32,735 nt of DNA, from NCBI GenBank assembly GCA_019242475.1, contig JAFAVK010000030.1:1-32735 (forward strand), read 5' to 3'. The DNA is from Acidobacteriota bacterium. GTDB lineage: Bacteria; Acidobacteriota; Blastocatellia; Pyrinomonadales; Pyrinomonadaceae. The position numbers were made by a program, and so were the translations under genes. Shown one piece after another: positions 8,789 to 17,766 of the stretch. Within the stretch, counting starts at the first letter, position 1. Each line of letters begins with the position of its first letter. A model generated the notes under the pieces. The model saw only the letters and a program-made list of their open reading frames with translations. It had not been told where the DNA came from and did no database searches.

Positions 8789-9600
8789 ACCGACTGGCCT
8801 ACTTCGGACTCGCCTTCATCGTGCTGCTGGTTTTGGTGGCGCTCTTCGCGCCCTGGATCGCGACGCACGACGTGGGCGCCATCGACCTTTTGGCGCGGTA
8901 CAAGGGGCCTTCCGCCGAGCACTGGCTGGGGACGGACGCGACGGGGCGCGACGTGTTCTCAAGGGTCGTCTTTGGCGCGCGCATCTCTCTGGAGGTGGGG
9001 CTGGTGGTGGTCACGGTGTCGGCCGCGGTGGGGACACTCATCGGCGCGCTGGCGGGCTTCTACGGCGGCTGGATCGACCGCGTCGTCTCGGGCTACGTCG
9101 TCAACGTCTTCCTCGCCTTCCCGGGGCTGCTGCTCGCCATCGCGATGGTGGCGTTCCTCGGCGCGGGGCTCGGCAAGCTCATCCTCGCGCTGTGCGTCAT
9201 CGGGTGGGTCGGGTACGCGCGCGTGATGCGCGGGCAGGTCTTGAAGGTGCGCGAGTACGACTTCGTGCAGGCCGCGCGTGCGTTGGGCGCGAGGGACTGG
9301 CGCATCCTGCTCTTCCACGTGCTGCCGAACGCGGTGCAGCCGCTCATCGTGCAGGCGAGCCTCGGCATGGCCGGCGCGGTGCTCTCCGAAGCGTCGCTCT
9401 CGTTCCTCGGCCTGGGCGTGCCCCCGCCCGCGCCGTCTTGGGGCGTGATGCTCGAAGAGGCGCGCGACCTCGCCACGCTCCAGCGCGCGCCGCACGCGAT
9501 GCTCGCGCCGGGCATTGCCATCGCGCTCACCGTCCTCGCCTTCAACTTTCTCGGCGACGGCCTGCGCGAATACCTCGACCCGCGCCAGCGCAAGCGCTGA
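8785..9600 (+). CDS. ABC transporter permease, DppC/OppC type
   Basis: A 271-residue partner permease of the DppC class. The N-terminal membrane helix is LAYFGLAFIVLLVLVALFAPWI, followed by the family HWLGTDATGRDVFSRVVFGARISL segment, then the binding-protein-dependent permease domain with EAA loop ARALGARDWRILLFHVLPN and the end signature SFLGLGVPPPAPSWGVML. The start is the ATG at 8785, set by the 4-base ATGA overlap with dppB and by family length. With DppB it forms the membrane channel of a peptide-type importer. Confidence 0.92.
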   Translation: MNRLAYFGLAFIVLLVLVALFAPWIATHDVGAIDLLARYKGPSAEHWLGTDATGRDVFSRVVFGARISLEVGLVVVTVSAAVGTLIGALAGFYGGWIDRVVSGYVVNVFLAFPGLLLAIAMVAFLGAGLGKLILALCVIGWVGYARVMRGQVLKVREYDFVQAARALGARDWRILLFHVLPNAVQPLIVQASLGMAGAVLSEASLSFLGLGVPPPAPSWGVMLEEARDLATLQRAPHAMLAPGIAIALTVLAFNFLGDGLREYLDPRQRKR

Positions 9601-9844
9601 CCGCTGGCATTGGGAAACGTCTTTACGATAGCAGCGCGCCTCAATTACAATGCCTCCGCTCGCACTGTCCAAGGCCATACTTCCACCGCCGTGTGGCCGC
9701 CGTCACGACGTGCTCACCATTGGGAATCTTTAAGGTCAGGCCGCGCGGCTTCCCGCCCGCGTGTTGTGCCCATGACGCGCGCATCGGCGGCGGGAAGCGG
9801 CGCTAGACACTTCGGCCGTCAGCCGTGAGTTCTGAGACCTAGCC
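9601..9844. other. Intergenic region, 244 bp, with a loose inverted repeat
   Basis: It contains two copies of CATTGGGAA (about 9607 and 9718). A GC-rich near-inverted repeat, GGCTTCCCGCC (about 9746) with GGCGGGAAGC (about 9789), ends about 45 bases before the TIR-protein start. No gene, tRNA or clear promoter was recognised. Confidence 0.35.
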
Positions 9845-12800
9845 ATGTCTTCACCCACCGACGAAGCGGCGCGGCCGCGTTCAGGATGGTCGGCACACAT
9901 GGCCCCCTCGGGTTCACGGAGGGTCTTGGTCGCCGCGCTCCTCTTCCTCCTCGGCTGCCTCATGCTCGTCTACTGGCTGACCTATAAGCCCGGCCAGGCA
10001 CCGCCCGAGACAACATATATCGAGCGCGTCGCCCCCACCCCGCCGCCGCGTGAGCAAGGGCGAGTCGCGCCGGCCCCCAACCACACGGCGTCCGACACGA
10101 ACGTCCCCCGCGAGGCGCGGGCCGCCGCGCCTCCGGCCGACGAGACGCGCCGCGAGGCGAAGAACGGCCCGGCCCCTTTCGAGGCCGGCCTGTTCGGCAC
10201 GCCGCCCTCCGGCCTCTTCGTCGCGGCCTCCTACTCCGACGGCCCCATTCCCGGCCGCGTCAACGCGCGCGCGGCCGAAGCGAAGGCGGCCGCGGCGCAA
10301 TACGACGCGCCCCCCGCGCAGAAGACCCCGACGCCGCAACCAGGAACGCGTTGCGTGGCGAGAGAGCAACCGGGCCGACTGCACCGCTTCTTCGGGTGGA
10401 TCGGCAGGCTCTTCGGCGTATCTAAGCAGCCGCCGCCGCAGAGACCGCCGACGGTCACGCTCGCGGCCTCTACGAGCCGCGTCGTGCAGCCAGCCGAGTG
10501 CGGGCCTAACGAACAGCTCAACCCGAGCTGCATGCCGAGTGCCGACATCGTCCAGCTCTCGGCCAACGCGACCGACCCGGACGGCGACAGGCTGCTTTAC
10601 ACCTACTCGACGACGGGTGGTCGGGTGACGGGCGACGGCCCGAACGCCACGCTCGACCTGGCGGGGGTGGCGCCGGGCACCTACACGGTGACGGTCGAGG
10701 TGGACGACGGCAACGGCTGCATCGCCTTCACCACCACGACGGTGACGGTCGAGCGCTGCGACTGCGTGACGCCGCCGCCGCCGGCGGCATGCCCGACGGT
10801 CGACGTGAGCTGCCCGGATGGGCCTGTGAGCGCCGGCCAGCCGATCACGTTCACGGCCAACGTCTATGGCGGCAACCCGAGCGTGACGCCGACCTTCAAC
10901 TGGACGGTCTCGGCCGGGACGATCAGCTCGGGCCAGGGCACCACCACCATCACGGTTGACACAACGGGCCGGCCCGGCACGTTTGTGACGGCGACCGTGG
11001 ACGTGGGCGGTTACGACCGCAAGTGCTCGACCTCGATGAGCTGCACGACCAGTATCGCCTCCGCAGGCGACTCGACGGTGAGCGTCTCGGGCCGCATCGT
11101 CGATCCGCAGGGCAAGCCACTCCGGGGCGTGAAAGTGACCGCAACGTCGGAGGGCGAGAGTGTGCCGGCCACGACGAATGACGACGGGACATTCAGCCTC
11201 CGGCTCAAGCCGGGGAGCCGCTACCACGTGAGCGGGCAAGTCAACGGTTACCGCCCGTGGGCGGAGGACATCACAGCCCCCCCCAATGATTTTACCTTCC
11301 CCCTCATCACCCTCACGCCCGTGACCTCGCCGACGCCCTCGCCTTCGCCGACACCGTCGCCTTCCACGTCGCCCACGCCTGGGGACAGCCCGACGCCGAC
11401 GCCCACCCCCACGCCCACACGCGTCGAGCAGGACAAGATAACCTTCTCGCGCCCCGAACGACTGCTGGCGGAAGAGGCCGGGGAGATTTCGCTCGAACTT
11501 GAGCTGGTCGAGAGGTTTTTCCTCCCGTCCGAGTCCGTCGAGAACGGCGTGGTGAAGACCATCGACCACCCCGGCCCCGTCCCCGGCGCCACCCCGGACG
11601 TGCCTCTCGCCAAAGCCTTCGGCGATGAATACATCGCCTACGCGAATGCCACCTTTCAGTCCGGCGACCTCGAACTCGTCTCCTCTACGGCCTCCGAGCA
11701 GCCCGTCCCGCAGAAGGTCAAAGACAAGGTGGCCTGGTCGTGGACGGTGAGGGCCAAAGACCCTTCCCGTGCCGCGGCCGAGTTCCGGCTCCAGCTCGAC
11801 ATCGTCTGGAAGTCAAGGACGGGCGGCCCCGACATACGGCTCAAATGTCCGGTCTGGCCCAGAAGCTGTCGCGAGACCCTCTGCTGCCCCCAGCCGCCGC
11901 CGCCCTTCCGCATCCCGCTCGGCCCGCCGGCCCTGGTCACGCTCTCCAAGTTCGGCTCGCCCGTGCCCATCCTCGGCGCGTTCGGTCTGCTCGGCGGCGG
12001 CCTCCGCCCGCGCCGGCGCTGGTGGCTCTGGGGAGACGCGGTGGAGACCGTCCCGTCGGGGTTGCCGGCGCCTCCGCCGCCCGAGCGTGTCGAGGGCGAC
12101 GAGGTGGTCTGCACCGTCTTCGCGCCCGAGCAGGCCGCGCCCGGCGACCCGTTCGACGTGCAGGTCTTCGCGCACCTCGCGGCGGAGTCCTGGCGACTCG
12201 CCTCGATGGCCGCCAAGTCGGACGCGGCGGCGCGCGACCGCGGGTCGAAGGTGCTGAGCCAGCCCATCGCGCAGGGGACGGAGTTGGCCTTCACCCTTGA
12301 GATGGCGGGTCTGAAAGTTCAGGAGCCGAAGCAGACGCTTGAGTGGCGCGGGTCGCTCGACTACGTCCAGTTCGCCGTGGACGTGCCCGCCGACTTGGAG
12401 CCGCAGAACGTCCGCGGCGTGGTGAAGATTTACTGCGGGGGCGCCCCCGTCGGTCGCATCATGTTCATGTTCAAGGTCGTCGCCCGGCACGAGGCCCCGG
12501 CCGGCAAGCCCGCCCCCACCCCGCTGGAGCAGCGACTCATCCGCTACCGGCGCGCCTTCGTCTCCTACTCCTCGAAAGACCGCGCGCGCGTCCTGCTCGG
12601 CTTCATCGGATTGGAGAAGGGGTTGAAGTGGGCGGGCATCACCACCTTCATCGACGTGCGCGACATCAAGACGGGCGAGCGCTGGAGCGAGACCATCCGC
12701 GAGAACCTTGAGGAGAGCGACCTCTTCGTCCTCTTCTGGTCGAACGCCGCGAGGGATTCGGCCGAGGTCAGTAAGGAGATTGAATACGCGCTCCGGCGCA

Positions 12801-12988
12801 AGGACAGCAGGGACGAGAACCCGCCCTTCTTCGAGCCGTTCACCATCGAGCTGCCGCTCCCGCAACCCCTCCCGGGCGGGCTGGAGTCGCTGCACTTCAG
12901 CGAAGAACTGCTCTTCGTCATCAAGGCCGAGGAGGAGATGGCCGCGAAGCGTGCGGCGGAGCAAGCCCCGCCGCGCCCGACATCTTAA
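9845..12988 (+). CDS. Receptor-like membrane protein with Ig/PKD-like and carboxypeptidase-regulatory domains and a C-terminal TIR domain
   Basis: A 1047-residue multidomain protein. From the N-terminus: membrane segment 27-46; a Pro/Ala-rich region; two Cys-containing Ig/PKD-like beta domains (about 232-304 and 315-404); a carboxypeptidase-regulatory-like domain (about 412-490, VSGRIVDPQGKPLRGVKVTA); a Thr/Pro/Ser linker (about 495-527); another beta-rich domain with AWSWTV (about 530-675); and a hydrophobic Gly-rich stretch (about 702-719) followed by RPRRR. After that come a beta domain of unknown family (about 756-879) and a TIR domain (about 902-1030; FVSYSSKDRAR, FIDVRDIKTGERW, FVLFWSNAA). 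Glu978 in VSKEI aligns with the catalytic Glu of TIR NADases such as SARM1. The charges suggest an exported N-terminal half and a cytoplasmic TIR. Function is unknown; sensing or defence is inference. Confidence 0.8.
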   Translation: MSSPTDEAARPRSGWSAHMAPSGSRRVLVAALLFLLGCLMLVYWLTYKPGQAPPETTYIERVAPTPPPREQGRVAPAPNHTASDTNVPREARAAAPPADETRREAKNGPAPFEAGLFGTPPSGLFVAASYSDGPIPGRVNARAAEAKAAAAQYDAPPAQKTPTPQPGTRCVAREQPGRLHRFFGWIGRLFGVSKQPPPQRPPTVTLAASTSRVVQPAECGPNEQLNPSCMPSADIVQLSANATDPDGDRLLYTYSTTGGRVTGDGPNATLDLAGVAPGTYTVTVEVDDGNGCIAFTTTTVTVERCDCVTPPPPAACPTVDVSCPDGPVSAGQPITFTANVYGGNPSVTPTFNWTVSAGTISSGQGTTTITVDTTGRPGTFVTATVDVGGYDRKCSTSMSCTTSIASAGDSTVSVSGRIVDPQGKPLRGVKVTATSEGESVPATTNDDGTFSLRLKPGSRYHVSGQVNGYRPWAEDITAPPNDFTFPLITLTPVTSPTPSPSPTPSPSTSPTPGDSPTPTPTPTPTRVEQDKITFSRPERLLAEEAGEISLELELVERFFLPSESVENGVVKTIDHPGPVPGATPDVPLAKAFGDEYIAYANATFQSGDLELVSSTASEQPVPQKVKDKVAWSWTVRAKDPSRAAAEFRLQLDIVWKSRTGGPDIRLKCPVWPRSCRETLCCPQPPPPFRIPLGPPALVTLSKFGSPVPILGAFGLLGGGLRPRRRWWLWGDAVETVPSGLPAPPPPERVEGDEVVCTVFAPEQAAPGDPFDVQVFAHLAAESWRLASMAAKSDAAARDRGSKVLSQPIAQGTELAFTLEMAGLKVQEPKQTLEWRGSLDYVQFAVDVPADLEPQNVRGVVKIYCGGAPVGRIMFMFKVVARHEAPAGKPAPTPLEQRLIRYRRAFVSYSSKDRARVLLGFIGLEKGLKWAGITTFIDVRDIKTGERWSETIRENLEESDLFVLFWSNAARDSAEVSKEIEYALRRKDSRDENPPFFEPFTIELPLPQPLPGGLESLHFSEELLFVIKAEEEMAAKRAAEQAPPRPTS

Positions 12989-13095
12989 GGCCGAAGCGGG
13001 TTCGGCGCGCTGCGGCGCACACATCCCCGGCGCGCACCCGCACGGCCGGTTTTCCTCGCACCGTGCCGCGCGTTATTATCGCCGCCGGCCTTTTT

Positions 13096-14010
13096 ATGCG
13101 AGTCTGCTACACCCCGCGTTACTACGCCGACATCGGCGAGGGGCACGTCTTCCCCATCCGCAAGTTCGAGCTGGTGCGCGACCGCCTGGTCGCCGAAGGG
13201 ACGCTCGCGCCCGCCGAGATTTACGAGCCGCGCGAGGCGCCCTTGGCGGACGTGCTGCTGGCGCACACGGACGACTACGTGACGCGCCTGCGCGCGGGCT
13301 CTCTGACGCAGAGGGAGGTCAGGCGTTTGGGACTGCCCTGGTCGAAGGCGCTCGTGCGCCGTTCGTTTCTCGCCACGGCGGGGACGTGCGCGGCGGCGCG
13401 TTTCGCCCTTGAGGAGGGCGTCGGGGCGAACCTCGCGGGCGGGACGCACCACGCCTTCCCCGACCACGGCGAGGGCTTCTGCGTGCTCAACGACGTGGCC
13501 GTCGCCGTCCGCGTATTGCAAAGGGATAAGGCGGCGCGACGCTTCGCCGTCGTCGATTTAGACGTCCATCAAGGAAACGGGACGGCGCACATCTTCGCGG
13601 AAGACGACTCGGTCTTCACCTTCTCGATGCACGGCGCGAAGAACTACCCGCTCTTCAAGCTCCGCTCCACGCTCGACGTGGAGCTGGCGGACGGCACCGC
13701 CGACGAAGAGTATTTAGACACGCTCGCGCGCCACCTGCCCCGCGTCTTCGAGCACGAGCCCGACCTCGTCTTCTACCTCGGCGGCGCAGACCCTTACGCG
13801 GGCGACAAGCTCGGCCGCCTCTCGCTCACCTTCGCGGGGCTGCGCGCGCGCGACGAGACGGTCTTGCGCGAGTGCCGGCGCCGCGGCGTCCCCGTCGCCA
13901 CCGTCATGTCCGGGGGCTACGCCGCCGACATCCAGGACACCGTCGAGATACACTGCAACACCATCCGCGCGGCCAAAGAGATTTTCAATCCCGTACCGAA
14001 CAACTTATAA
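13096..14010 (+). CDS. Histone-deacetylase-family (AcuC/HDAC fold) zinc hydrolase
   Basis: A 304-residue arginase/deacetylase-fold enzyme of the HDAC superfamily. In bacteria these remove acetyl groups from proteins, polyamines or small molecules. The active-site His pair is His118-His119 (GGTHHAF), and the zinc ligands are Asp156 and His158 (DLDVHQGNGT) and Asp232 (GGADPYAGD). The catalytic-type Gly-Gly-Tyr lies at MSGGYA. Short length and the motif set resemble the class IV/HDAC11-like bacterial group. No signal peptide. ATG 13096 is chosen over an upstream GTG at 13063 because MRVCYTPRYY is the expected first strand. It ends 11 bases before the transglycosylase gene, so the two are probably co-transcribed. 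Substrate unknown. Confidence 0.9.
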   Translation: MRVCYTPRYYADIGEGHVFPIRKFELVRDRLVAEGTLAPAEIYEPREAPLADVLLAHTDDYVTRLRAGSLTQREVRRLGLPWSKALVRRSFLATAGTCAAARFALEEGVGANLAGGTHHAFPDHGEGFCVLNDVAVAVRVLQRDKAARRFAVVDLDVHQGNGTAHIFAEDDSVFTFSMHGAKNYPLFKLRSTLDVELADGTADEEYLDTLARHLPRVFEHEPDLVFYLGGADPYAGDKLGRLSLTFAGLRARDETVLRECRRRGVPVATVMSGGYAADIQDTVEIHCNTIRAAKEIFNPVPNNL

Positions 14011-14021
14011 TTCGCTCCCGC

Positions 14022-14798
14022 ATGTGGAGAGTCACCTGGAACATCTTTAAGAAGGGCACGCTCGTCCTGCTCGCGCTCTTCACGCTCTTCGTCCTCTACG
14101 AGGTCTTCACGTTCCCGCGCGTGTCCGACCTCCAGACGAGGAACCCGGAGACGACGAGCATGATCGAGACGCGCATGAAGGAGGCGCGCGACGAGGGGCG
14201 CGAGCCGCGCCGCGTGCAGCAGTGGGTGCCCCTGTCGCGCATCTCGGTCAACCTCCAGCGCGCGGTGCTCGCGGGCGAGGACACGAACTTCGTCGCGCAC
14301 CACGGCTTCGACTACGAGGCCATCCAGAAGGCCTGGGAGGCGGGGCAGAAGCAGGCCGAGCAGGAGGCGAAGCAGGAGGGCGACGAAGACCCTTCGGACT
14401 GGATGCCAGACCTCTCCAAGTTCCGCCGCGGCGGCTCGACCATCTCGCAGCAGTTGGCTAAAAACCTCTACCTCTCCTCGGAGCGCACGGCCGCGCGCAA
14501 GGTGAAGGAGGCGGCCATCACCTACTTCCTCGAACGCTCCTTGTCGAAGTGCCGGATTCTGGAAATCTACCTCAACGTCATCGAGTGGGGCGACGGCATC
14601 TACGGGGCGGAGGCCGCGGCGCAGACCTACTTCCACAAGCCGGCCGCCAACCTCACGCCGCAGGAGGCGGCCTACCTCGCCGCGATGATCCCCTCCCCGC
14701 TCAACGTCTTCAACCCGCAGAAGAACCCCCGCCGCGTCCAGCGCCGCCAGCGCGTGCTGCTCCGCGGGATGAACTCGGTGAGGATTCCGCAGTGTTGA
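14022..14798 (+). CDS. mtgA: Monofunctional biosynthetic peptidoglycan transglycosylase (GT51)
   Basis: A 258-residue GT51 enzyme that polymerises lipid II into glycan strands at the outer face of the inner membrane. An N-terminal membrane anchor (about 13-29, TLVLLALFTLFVLYEVF) is followed by the glycosyltransferase domain. The catalytic Glu86 lies in AGEDTNFVAHHGFD, the GGSTISQQLAKNLYLS motif starts near residue 138, and the second acidic motif is YLNVIEWGDGIYGAEAAAQTYF. No transpeptidase domain follows. Between the first two motifs is a highly charged Glu/Lys/Gln-rich insertion (about 104-135), longer than usual in MtgA. It lies 11 bases after the HDAC-like gene on the same strand. Confidence 0.9.
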   Translation: MWRVTWNIFKKGTLVLLALFTLFVLYEVFTFPRVSDLQTRNPETTSMIETRMKEARDEGREPRRVQQWVPLSRISVNLQRAVLAGEDTNFVAHHGFDYEAIQKAWEAGQKQAEQEAKQEGDEDPSDWMPDLSKFRRGGSTISQQLAKNLYLSSERTAARKVKEAAITYFLERSLSKCRILEIYLNVIEWGDGIYGAEAAAQTYFHKPAANLTPQEAAYLAAMIPSPLNVFNPQKNPRRVQRRQRVLLRGMNSVRIPQC

Positions 14799-14804
14799 GT
14801 GGGA

Positions 14805-14979
14805 GTAGGCAGATGGCAGTAGGCAGTAGGCAGTTGAAGGCAAGAACGATTTTTAAAGAACAGTTCACAAAGAGACGGAGGCGGCGAGGTTACGACTCGC
14901 CGCCTCCGTCTCTTTAACGCTTGTCTGTGTAGGTAGTCTTTCTGCCTTAACTGCCTACTGCCATCTGCCTACTGCCTAC
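14805..14979. repeat. Heptamer-repeat inverted repeat (GTAGGCA / GATGGCA) enclosing an 18-bp terminator hairpin
   Basis: The outer arms, 14805-14835 and 14949-14979, are 7-mer arrays. Read in the same direction, the left is GTAGGCA-GATGGCA-GTAGGCA-GTAGGCA; the right arm (complement) has the variant GATGGCA unit in third place. Inside is a perfect hairpin with 18-bp arms 14871-14888 and 14896-14913. It lies between the convergent mtgA and Roadblock stop codons. Confidence 0.75.
14871..14913. terminator. Bidirectional terminator hairpin
   Basis: A perfect 18-bp GC-rich stem (AGAGACGG.. / ..CCGTCTCT) with a 7-base loop. TTTAA lies to the right and an A-rich run 20-35 bases to the left. It is positioned to end both mtgA and the pil-operon transcript. 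Confidence 0.7.
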
Positions 14980-14986
14980 TTCCCCC

Positions 14987-15352
14987 TCACAACGCGAACT
15001 CGCGCGCGAGCTTCAATTCGGCCTTGCGCAGTTCGTAGCGGCCGCGGCCGAGGTTGCCGTCGGGCTTCATGGCGAGGACGACGAAGTACTCGGGGGAGAA
15101 GAGGCGGGCGAGGACGCGGGCGCCCTCGAAGCTGACGAGCAGCTCCTGCGGCGCGCCGAGGCCGGTGTTGGTGCCGGCGCGCATGGCGCTGCGGACGAGC
15201 GAGGTGATCTCGGCCGCCGCCACGTCCATGTTGGCGTCGCTGCCCTCGGGCAGGAGCACCCGCTCGACCGCGATGCCGTCCATGCCCATGATGAGCGCGC
15301 CGGTCGCGCCCTCGGTGCGTTCGACTATCTCTGTGAGTGCCTGCTTGAACAT
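14987..15352 (-). CDS. Roadblock/LC7-domain protein, last gene of the pil cluster
   Basis: A 121-residue single-domain Roadblock/LC7 protein (LTEIVERTEGATGALIMGMDGIAVERV ... AAEITSLVRSAM ... LLVSFEGARVLARLF ... YFVVLAMKPDGNLGRGRYEL). In bacteria such proteins (for example MglB) are usually partners or activators of small Ras-like GTPases that set pilus or cell polarity. It lies 18 bases after the pilQ stop, with AGGAGG upstream of its ATG, so it belongs to the pil operon. No MglA-type GTPase is in the window. A pilus-linked regulatory role is inferred from context. Confidence 0.85.
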   Translation of the reverse strand: MFKQALTEIVERTEGATGALIMGMDGIAVERVLLPEGSDANMDVAAAEITSLVRSAMRAGTNTGLGAPQELLVSFEGARVLARLFSPEYFVVLAMKPDGNLGRGRYELRKAELKLAREFAL

Positions 15353-15370
15353 CTCTGCTTCAGTCCTCCT

Positions 15371-17533
15371 TTACGGGCGGGGCGGCGTGGTCGTCTGCGG
15401 CTCGCCCGTCGTCGTGGTCGTCGAGGCCGTCGGGTAGACGGGCTGGGCGAGCGAGGGCACGGGCGACTGCTGCTGCGGGGTGGGGCCGGCGGGGACGGAC
15501 GTGGCCGGCGTGTTCGTCTCGGGGTTGCCGAGCGGGACGGGCTGCGGGAGCGTCACCGAGCGCGTGCTCGTCGCGGGCTCCGTGTCGATGCGGCGGCCCT
15601 GGTAGTCCGGCCGGTAGATGCGCGGCGTGATGAAGAAGAGAATCTCGTCGGTGTTGCGCGAGATGGTCTTGCGCTTGAAGAGGTTGCCGAGGACGGGCAC
15701 GCTGGAGAGCCCCGGCGTGCGGTTCTGCGCGTCGTTCTCGCGGTCGTTGACGACGCCGCCGACGACCGTCGTGCCGCCGTCGGGCACGAGCACTTCGGTC
15801 TGCATGCGCTGCGTGTCGATGCCCGGCGTGCCGAGCGCGTTGACGATGGTGCGGTTGACCGTGTTGTTCTCCATCGTCACGCGCAGGATGACGGTGCCGG
15901 CGTCGGTGATCTGCGGCGTGATGGAGAGGCGGAGCGGGACGGAGACGAAGGTCGTCGTGAAGATGGACGCGCCGCCGCTGGTGCCGCCGCCGCTCGTCTG
16001 CGGCGTGATGACGGGAATCTGCGCGCCGCTCTCGATCTGCGCCGAGCGGTTGTTCAGCGCCGTGACGCGCGGCGTGGCGACCACCTTCGCCTGGCCCTTG
16101 CTCTCGGCGGCGGTGATGAGCGCGCCGATCTGCGCGGTGCCGAAGATGCCGGTCGTCAGGCCGATGACGGTCGTCGGGCTGTTGGCGCCGAGGCCCGGCG
16201 AGGGCTCGGGCGTGCCCACCAGGCCGCCCGGCAGGCCGCTCGGGTTCAGGCCCGCGACGGCGCCGTTCTGGGCGTTATTGAAGGAGATGCCGCCGCCGCG
16301 GCTCGGGTTTAAGAGCGTGGCCGAGAGCTGCACGCCGAGGTCGCGGCTGAAGCTGCGGCTGGCGACGACGATGCGCGTCTCGATCTCGACCTGCGGCTCG
16401 GGCTGGTCGAGGAGCTGGATGAGGCGGCGGACGGCGTCGAGGTTCTCGCGCACGTCGGTGACGATGAGCGTGTTGCTGCGCGAGTCCACCTCGATGCTGC
16501 CGCGCACCGAGAGCCTGCGCTTGATGATGGGGAGGATGCCCGCGTCGCCGCCGCTCCCGGCGCCCGCGGCGGAGGCGCCGCCGCCCGTGAACGAGTCGGC
16601 GCCCGCGCTGGCCGAGGCGAGCGTGCCGGTGGCGCGCGCGTAGTTGAGGCGGATGAACTCTGTGAAGAGCGGCTGGTTGAGGAGCTGCGCCTCGCGCAGC
16701 TGCGTGCGGGCCGTCTCCTCCTCGGCGCGGATGCGGGACTCGTCCTTGAGCACTTCGAGCGTCGCCACGCGCAGGATGTTGCCGTTGACCTCGACGCCGA
16801 GCCGGTTGGCCTTCAGGATCGAGTCGAGCGCGAAGTTCCAGGGCACGTCCGTCACGTTGATCGTCACGGGCACGCGCTTGACCGAGGCGTCCACGACGAA
16901 GTTCACGCCGTACTGCTCGGTGATGTAGTTGAGGATGTCGCGGATGTCCGCGTTGACGACGTTGAGGTTGATGGGCTCGCCGACGAAGCCGGCCTGGCCG
17001 TACTGCGAGCCCTGCGTAGCCGGGCTGCCGCCCGCGGGCGCGGGCGTCGGGCGCGTCTGCGCCGGGTCGGCGGGGCCGTTCGAAGAGTTGGCGGGGTCGC
17101 CGGGCAGGAGTTCGAGGACGAGCTGGCTGCCTTCGAGGCGCGAGCGGTCGCGCGCGGGCGCGCGTAAGGTCACCTGGAGGCTCGCGACGGGCTCGCCCTC
17201 GCGCAGCGCGTGCTTGACGGTCAGGCTCTCGACCAGCGGCGAGGAGACGCCGTAGGTCGGGGAGAGCTGCGAGCCGTCAACGCCCGGCAACTCGACGACG
17301 ACGTGGAGCGCGTCGGGGCGCCTGACGGTGTAGGGCATCGGGGCCGTCCCCTCGATGGTGATGAGCGTGACCGGGCCGGAGACGGTCGAACGCACGGAGG
17401 TGGCTACGGGCGGCTGCGCAGCCGCCGCGCCGACGGAGCTGCTGCCGAGTGCCAGTTGGCCCAGCGCGACGACGAGCAGGAGGACGAGCGTGCCTCTCGC
17501 CGCGGCCGCGGGTAATTTTTTGGTGTATGCCAT
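15371..17533 (-). CDS. pilQ: Type IV pilus secretin PilQ
   Basis: A 720-residue outer-membrane secretin through which the pilus leaves the cell. A signal peptide (TLVLLLVVALGQLALG) is followed by an AMIN domain (about 40-120), which binds peptidoglycan, then a Pro-rich linker. Next come the STN/N0 domain (LNVVNADIRDILNYITEQYGVNFVVD), an N1 domain (DSRSNTLIVTDVRENLDAVRRLIQLLD) and the C-terminal secretin domain (KVVATPRVTALNNRSAQI ... VPDGGTTVVGGVV ... VPVLGNLFKRK ... FFITPRI). The ATG at 17533 is chosen because GAAGGA lies about 8 bases upstream; ATG 17542 and GTG 17578 are possible earlier starts. A 233-bp gap separates it from pilP, but gene order pilM-N-O-P-Q supports one cluster. A Pro/Thr-rich tail follows the barrel. 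Confidence 0.95.
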   Translation of the reverse strand: MAYTKKLPAAAARGTLVLLLVVALGQLALGSSSVGAAAAQPPVATSVRSTVSGPVTLITIEGTAPMPYTVRRPDALHVVVELPGVDGSQLSPTYGVSSPLVESLTVKHALREGEPVASLQVTLRAPARDRSRLEGSQLVLELLPGDPANSSNGPADPAQTRPTPAPAGGSPATQGSQYGQAGFVGEPINLNVVNADIRDILNYITEQYGVNFVVDASVKRVPVTINVTDVPWNFALDSILKANRLGVEVNGNILRVATLEVLKDESRIRAEEETARTQLREAQLLNQPLFTEFIRLNYARATGTLASASAGADSFTGGGASAAGAGSGGDAGILPIIKRRLSVRGSIEVDSRSNTLIVTDVRENLDAVRRLIQLLDQPEPQVEIETRIVVASRSFSRDLGVQLSATLLNPSRGGGISFNNAQNGAVAGLNPSGLPGGLVGTPEPSPGLGANSPTTVIGLTTGIFGTAQIGALITAAESKGQAKVVATPRVTALNNRSAQIESGAQIPVITPQTSGGGTSGGASIFTTTFVSVPLRLSITPQITDAGTVILRVTMENNTVNRTIVNALGTPGIDTQRMQTEVLVPDGGTTVVGGVVNDRENDAQNRTPGLSSVPVLGNLFKRKTISRNTDEILFFITPRIYRPDYQGRRIDTEPATSTRSVTLPQPVPLGNPETNTPATSVPAGPTPQQQSPVPSLAQPVYPTASTTTTTGEPQTTTPPRP

Positions 17534-17766
17534 GTTCTTCATCCTTCGGAGCCATCGCCGCGGCACCCTTTCCGCCACGCGCTAACGCTCGTCCGGGCCG
17601 GACGGTTCATCCGACCCTTCAAGCGCGCGCCGCACAACGCGGAAGACCCACGGCCATGTTGTCAAAGTAAACGCCGCGGGGCGCGGCCCTCTCAGAAAGG
17701 TTCTCTACCTCCGTTCGGGTTCAGGCGGGACGAGGCGTCGGGCGGGTGGGTTTCGTGCAAGGGGCT

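Noticed and set aside
17534..17766. An extra gene or a strong internal promoter between pilP and pilQ
   Set aside because: A TTGACA occurs on the minus strand (about 17660) but has no -10 at a suitable distance, and no convincing coding frame is present.
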